Shown here one piece after another: positions 62,001 through 64,000 of a DNA stretch of 64,000 nt. Position 1 is the stretch's first letter. Each line of letters opens with the position of its first letter. The notes under the pieces are model-generated. The model saw only the letters and a list, made by a program, of their open reading frames with translations, ran no database searches and had not been told where the DNA came from. The position numbers and the translations under genes were made by a program. Source of the stretch: Paenibacillus sp. FSL W8-0426 (GTDB lineage: Bacteria > Bacillota > Bacilli > Paenibacillales > Paenibacillaceae); contig NZ_CP150203.1 in NCBI RefSeq assembly GCF_037969725.1, positions 3,922,001-3,986,000 of the forward strand, given 5' to 3'.

Positions 62001-62824
62001 GACACGTTTCCCTCATATACGACATCGCCTGCCGTTTTCTCGTAAATCATCCGCGTTTTCCCTTGAACGGTTCCTTTACCTCTTAATCCTTTCACATCAG
62101 GCTGCCAGTCACCGGTACTGTGGATCGGCTTGCCCAGGTTACCGTTCATGGAACTGACCTGTACATTCTGGAACAAGGCTGATCCGTCCCATACGTGGAG
62201 CCCCAGTTTCCCTGATGCATAGGCGCTGTCTTTTACATCAATCACCGGGTCGTATCGGCCATCCCAAAAAACCTGGAGACTCTCGCCGACCGCCTTCACT
62301 TTCAGATGATAAATCCCCCCGGGTTCCACGCTTACCGAATGCTCTTCAAACAATGATCCCGACTTTCCGCCGGCATCCCTTAGTCTGATCACACCGGCCT
62401 GAGGAACCACCTGCAGCATATAAGAAGACCAACCCGTATCATCAGCCCGAAAAACAAGGCTGGCATCTGCCTTCATATCCTTGATCATCAAGTCAGCTTC
62501 ATACACAAAATCATCGGTGCGCGTGGCCGATAAGGCCATTGCATTCTCCCCCGCATCGGAAGCCAAATGAAGTCCTTCATCCGTATCCTCAAGAGTGCCT
62601 TTGCCGTGCAAGGTCCAACCGGACAAATTCGTTGCTGCCCTGGACACGTCAGTGATCATTTGAATCCCCTCCATATGTGATGTATCTGATCGTTTGAGTG
62701 ATGGTTCTCTCTGCAGCATTGCAACCTTGTCTACAGCGGAAGGTGTTGAATACGCTTCCACGGAAGCGGAACCAAGGACACATGATAACAGAACGCAGCC
62801 AATGGATCTGAAAATGAATCTCAT
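58991..62824 (-). CDS. large secreted GH32 fructan hydrolase with accessory domains
   Basis: The product is 1,277 residues starting MRFIFRSIGCVLL with a signal peptide (cleavage near ASVEA). Two DUF1080/LamG-like domains come first (about 60-225 and 235-385). The GH32 five-bladed propeller follows (about 395-730): nucleophile Asp in SASDPNGLVYF, FRDPKV, and the acid/base Glu in WECPDL. The GH32 C-terminal beta-sandwich (about 735-890), a Big_2-like domain (about 905-980), a third DUF1080-like domain (about 990-1145) and a ricin-type lectin domain (about 1160-1277) complete it. It should cut levan or inulin outside the cell. The usual NDPNG reads SDPNG. Confidence 0.92.
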   Translation of the reverse strand: MRFIFRSIGCVLLSCVLGSASVEAYSTPSAVDKVAMLQREPSLKRSDTSHMEGIQMITDVSRAATNLSGWTLHGKGTLEDTDEGLHLASDAGENAMALSATRTDDFVYEADLMIKDMKADASLVFRADDTGWSSYMLQVVPQAGVIRLRDAGGKSGSLFEEHSVSVEPGGIYHLKVKAVGESLQVFWDGRYDPVIDVKDSAYASGKLGLHVWDGSALFQNVQVSSMNGNLGKPIHSTGDWQPDVKGLRGKGTVQGKTRMIYEKTAGDVVYEGNVSLAATTSSAALLFRSNADGTEGYEAALIREGDEARVQLRKADGTVLASSDRKYPSQPGARHHIEAVVFGSLIKVYVDGYAAPAIEVTDSSYADGYAGLVVEQGSAYFQNVYMTEESMYYTEKYRPQYHYSPMRGSASDPNGLVYFEGEYHLFHQDGGTWAHAVSTDLIKWKRLPIALPWNDLGHVWSGSAIADLHNASGLFSDSGGKGLIAYYTSYHPDKPGGNQRIGLAYSTDQGRNWQYAEDRPIVIENPGKHGEDPGSWDFRDPKVVRDEDHNRWIMVVSGGDHIRFFTSTNLLDWTLTDNFGYGEYVRGGVWECPDLIQLPVDGTDQRKWVLMISTGANPKTQGSDAEYFIGELTAEGKFLNDHPAGKVLRTEFGKEFYASMSFASMPDQRKVMLAWMTNWDYPFDFPTAPWKGQLTIPREVSLRTTDEGVRLAQTPVAELRALRQNLYSAQPFRVGPKSQNLLQGLAAGAYEIEAELEIPPGSSVTEFGFHLRQREGQKTTVGYKAEKQMMFVDRTNSGDSGFSGLFTKVHEAPLQPEQNRVKLRIFVDESSVEVFGNDGRVVFSDVIFPDPAGRSMAFYSLGGDVKVVSMNVYAMNNIWREGMSSNPRVVADTQRRTMNVGQDIRLYASVEGGPGKGAQPLKWTVSDPKVVNVVYVDKTRATIRAVGKGEAWVTASTANGKASAKIPIAVTGGEFHTNLSGWQADRPSAQWFVSDHGIQGSDRSDSQYIAQETAGDFRYEADMQLDPEGGAGSLLFRASEDGRSGYYLNIDPNLQAIRLFYKVNGAFENRQVLARVPRFIRGGQTYRIQIQAEGTRIRVDVDGKQIMDVQDGTFAEGHFGVHAFGGSASFQNVNAFDMKKADLKTVTIRNAGYPVAMQSIPTPEGEVVNVGAETDHEAERSMWILMPTGDDFGSYSIRTINGLSLDWDVGQNRIQLYPYLGYPNQRWNISKNDDGTMRITSVHNGSALGVSDDGTTLVMNEPRFEDEHQKWNVIPGR

Positions 62825-62934
62825 GAGCATCCCCTCATTTCTCCTGATGGTAAAGACTATAGCCCAAAAAGGACGGTGCACTCCCTTAAGCAAATAAGCG
62901 AATCCGCATCCGTCCTTCCGGGACGTGCTTACGA

Positions 62935-63831
62935 TTATAAGGATGAAGCTGCCGCTGCTTGTTCAAGCGCTTCGAGGCCCAGGGCTAGCGCACCGCACAG
63001 GCCTGCGCGTTGTCCCAATCCGGGAGGGACAATATATTGGTCGATATGATGCATCGTTTCCGGCATGTTTACATACCCATTCAGATTTTGCACAACCTGC
63101 TTCCGGATGATGGGAAACAGATGATCCTGCTGCATGACCCCGCCGCCTAGGATCACCTTCTGCGGCGAATGCAGCAGGATGGTCGTCGTAATGGATTCGG
63201 CAATGTAAAAGGATTCGATCTCCCATGCCAGATGGTCGCTCGGAAGCTCGCTGCCAGGGCTCTGCCAGCGAGCTTCAATGGCAGGTCCCGCGGCCAAACC
63301 CTCCAGGCAATCGCCATGGTACTTGCAAATGCCGGCAAAGCGATCCTTCGGATGCCGCCTTGTTCGCATGTGTCCACCCTCCGGATGCAGCAACCCGTGG
63401 ACTCTTTTTCCTCCGGCGATCAACCCGATGCCAACGCCTGTGCCGATTGTATAATACGCACAGTTGTCCAGCCCCTGTGCAGCTCCCCATGTCATCTCGC
63501 CGAGTGCCGCTGCATTCACATCCGTATCCCATCCGAAGGGAACCGGGAATTCACGTTTCAAGGCTCCGACAACATTGCAGTTGCTCCAATCCGGCTTGGG
63601 GGTTGTCGTAATGTAACCATACGTAGGGCTATCCGGTTGCAAATCGATCGGACCAAAGGAACCGATCCCGATCGCGTCCACTCCTTTATCCCTGAAATAA
63701 TCGCACACCCTGGCAAGCGTGGTCTCGGGATGCTCCGTCGGAAAGCTGCACCAGTCTTCCACGCTCCCTCGCTCGTTGCCTACGCCGCATACAAATTTCG
63801 TTCCGCCCGCTTCTATGGCCCCAATACGCAT
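62935..63831 (-). CDS. ROK family fructokinase
   Basis: The product is 298 residues with an N-terminal ATP motif GAIEAGGTKFVCGVG. GWDTDVNAAALGE contains the catalytic Asp near residue 100. YYTIGTGVGIGLIAGG is the second phosphate loop. The ROK zinc site is HPEGGH plus CKYHGDC near 150-175. This is the GmuE/YdhR-type fructokinase group. It phosphorylates fructose released by the flanking GH32 enzymes. It lies 110 bases before the large GH32 gene and 19 bases after the partial one, in one operon on the minus strand. Confidence 0.93.
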   Translation of the reverse strand: MRIGAIEAGGTKFVCGVGNERGSVEDWCSFPTEHPETTLARVCDYFRDKGVDAIGIGSFGPIDLQPDSPTYGYITTTPKPDWSNCNVVGALKREFPVPFGWDTDVNAAALGEMTWGAAQGLDNCAYYTIGTGVGIGLIAGGKRVHGLLHPEGGHMRTRRHPKDRFAGICKYHGDCLEGLAAGPAIEARWQSPGSELPSDHLAWEIESFYIAESITTTILLHSPQKVILGGGVMQQDHLFPIIRKQVVQNLNGYVNMPETMHHIDQYIVPPGLGQRAGLCGALALGLEALEQAAAASSL

Positions 63832-63850
63832 TTTACTGTCCGCCTTTCCT

Positions 63851-64000
63851 TTAGTTCCGTTTACCGTTCCCCTTTATGGGAGACAATTCGTAGATATGCA
63901 GGGATGAGAAGACCAGGTCTTCATGATCGGCATGAACAGAGATTCCCTTGGACTCTGCATCCGGATAGATCAGATCGGTAATCACGGCCTGACCATCGTG
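63851..64000 (-). CDS. GH32 family enzyme, C-terminus only
   Basis: The last 49 codons before a TAA at 63853-63851 read DGQAVITDLIYPDAESKGISVHADHEDLVFSSLHIYELSPI. This is the end of the GH32 C-terminal beta-sandwich found in sucrose-6-phosphate hydrolases and levanases. The rest lies beyond the window edge. It is upstream of the fructokinase in the same operon. Confidence 0.8.
   Translation of the reverse strand, partial: HDGQAVITDLIYPDAESKGISVHADHEDLVFSSLHIYELSPIKGNGKRN

Noticed and set aside
63169-63981. Plus-strand frame of about 270 codons opposite the fructokinase
   Set aside because: Antisense shadow of the ROK gene and the GH32 end; composition is unlike a protein.
1-64000. CRISPR arrays, tRNA and rRNA genes, prophage modules, T-box leaders
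   Set aside because: I found no spaced repeats, no cloverleaf-like or ribosomal sequences, no phage structural genes and no T-box motif before any gene.

Overview
The window looks like chromosome of a spore-forming, low-to-mid GC Bacillota of the Paenibacillus/Bacillus type (inference). It carries an H-type small acid-soluble spore protein, a complete ger(A-C-small-B) germinant receptor operon, strong GGAGG-type ribosome binding sites, a DUF4179 anti-sigma/ECF sigma pair, many one-component regulators and secreted fructan hydrolases. I see no rRNA, tRNA, CRISPR array or prophage.

Layout. 1-2.5 kb: an ABC-2 exporter operon running off the left edge. 2.6-4.8 kb: a lipoprotein and a membrane-anchored PAF-acetylhydrolase-like hydrolase. 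5-10 kb: a two-component locus. It contains a kinase-like protein without its phospho-acceptor histidine, a DedA protein, a SAM methyltransferase, an OmpR-type response regulator split by a TnpB-only IS605-type element, and an intact histidine kinase. Identically spaced TTTCTTYAGA boxes lie before both transcription units. 10-16.5 kb: a tmrB-like fragment without its P-loop, a GNAT enzyme, an MFS exporter, an Lrp regulator facing a broken serine hydrolase gene, a sigma/anti-sigma pair and an AhpD-like protein. 16.6-24.4 kb: a purine permease with a structured leader, a DUF4062 protein, two paralogous glycosyltransferases, two spore-type small genes, and MarR, Gfo/Idh and HxlR genes. 24.5-28.8 kb: a hydrolase/tautomerase/nitronate monooxygenase operon opposite a LysR gene, then DUF1259.

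28.9-31 kb holds a second TnpB element wedged between a 5'-truncated hxlR gene and a broken azoreductase gene. 31-47 kb is regulator-rich: XRE-cupin plus MFS, Mn catalase, a four-PAS hybrid kinase, a lipoprotein solute-binding protein opposite AraC, DUF421, a MerR/DUF2268-protease operon with a MerR-type promoter, and two esterases with a 38-residue membrane peptide divergent from a two-component pair. 47.5-51.8 kb is the germinant receptor operon. 52-57.4 kb is an A+T-rich alpha-galactoside PTS cassette (EIIA, EIIBC, GH36, AraC). 57.5-64 kb is flavohemoglobin, then a fructan cluster (large GH32 enzyme, ROK fructokinase, the end of another GH32).

The most interesting stretch is 4.9-10.1 kb: a sensor system with its own phased operators and a histidine-less paralogue, whose response regulator is interrupted by an element with no target duplication. 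Joining the flanks restores a 226-codon regulator. Start codons were chosen from ribosome binding sites and family N-termini, so several genes are shorter than their longest open frame.
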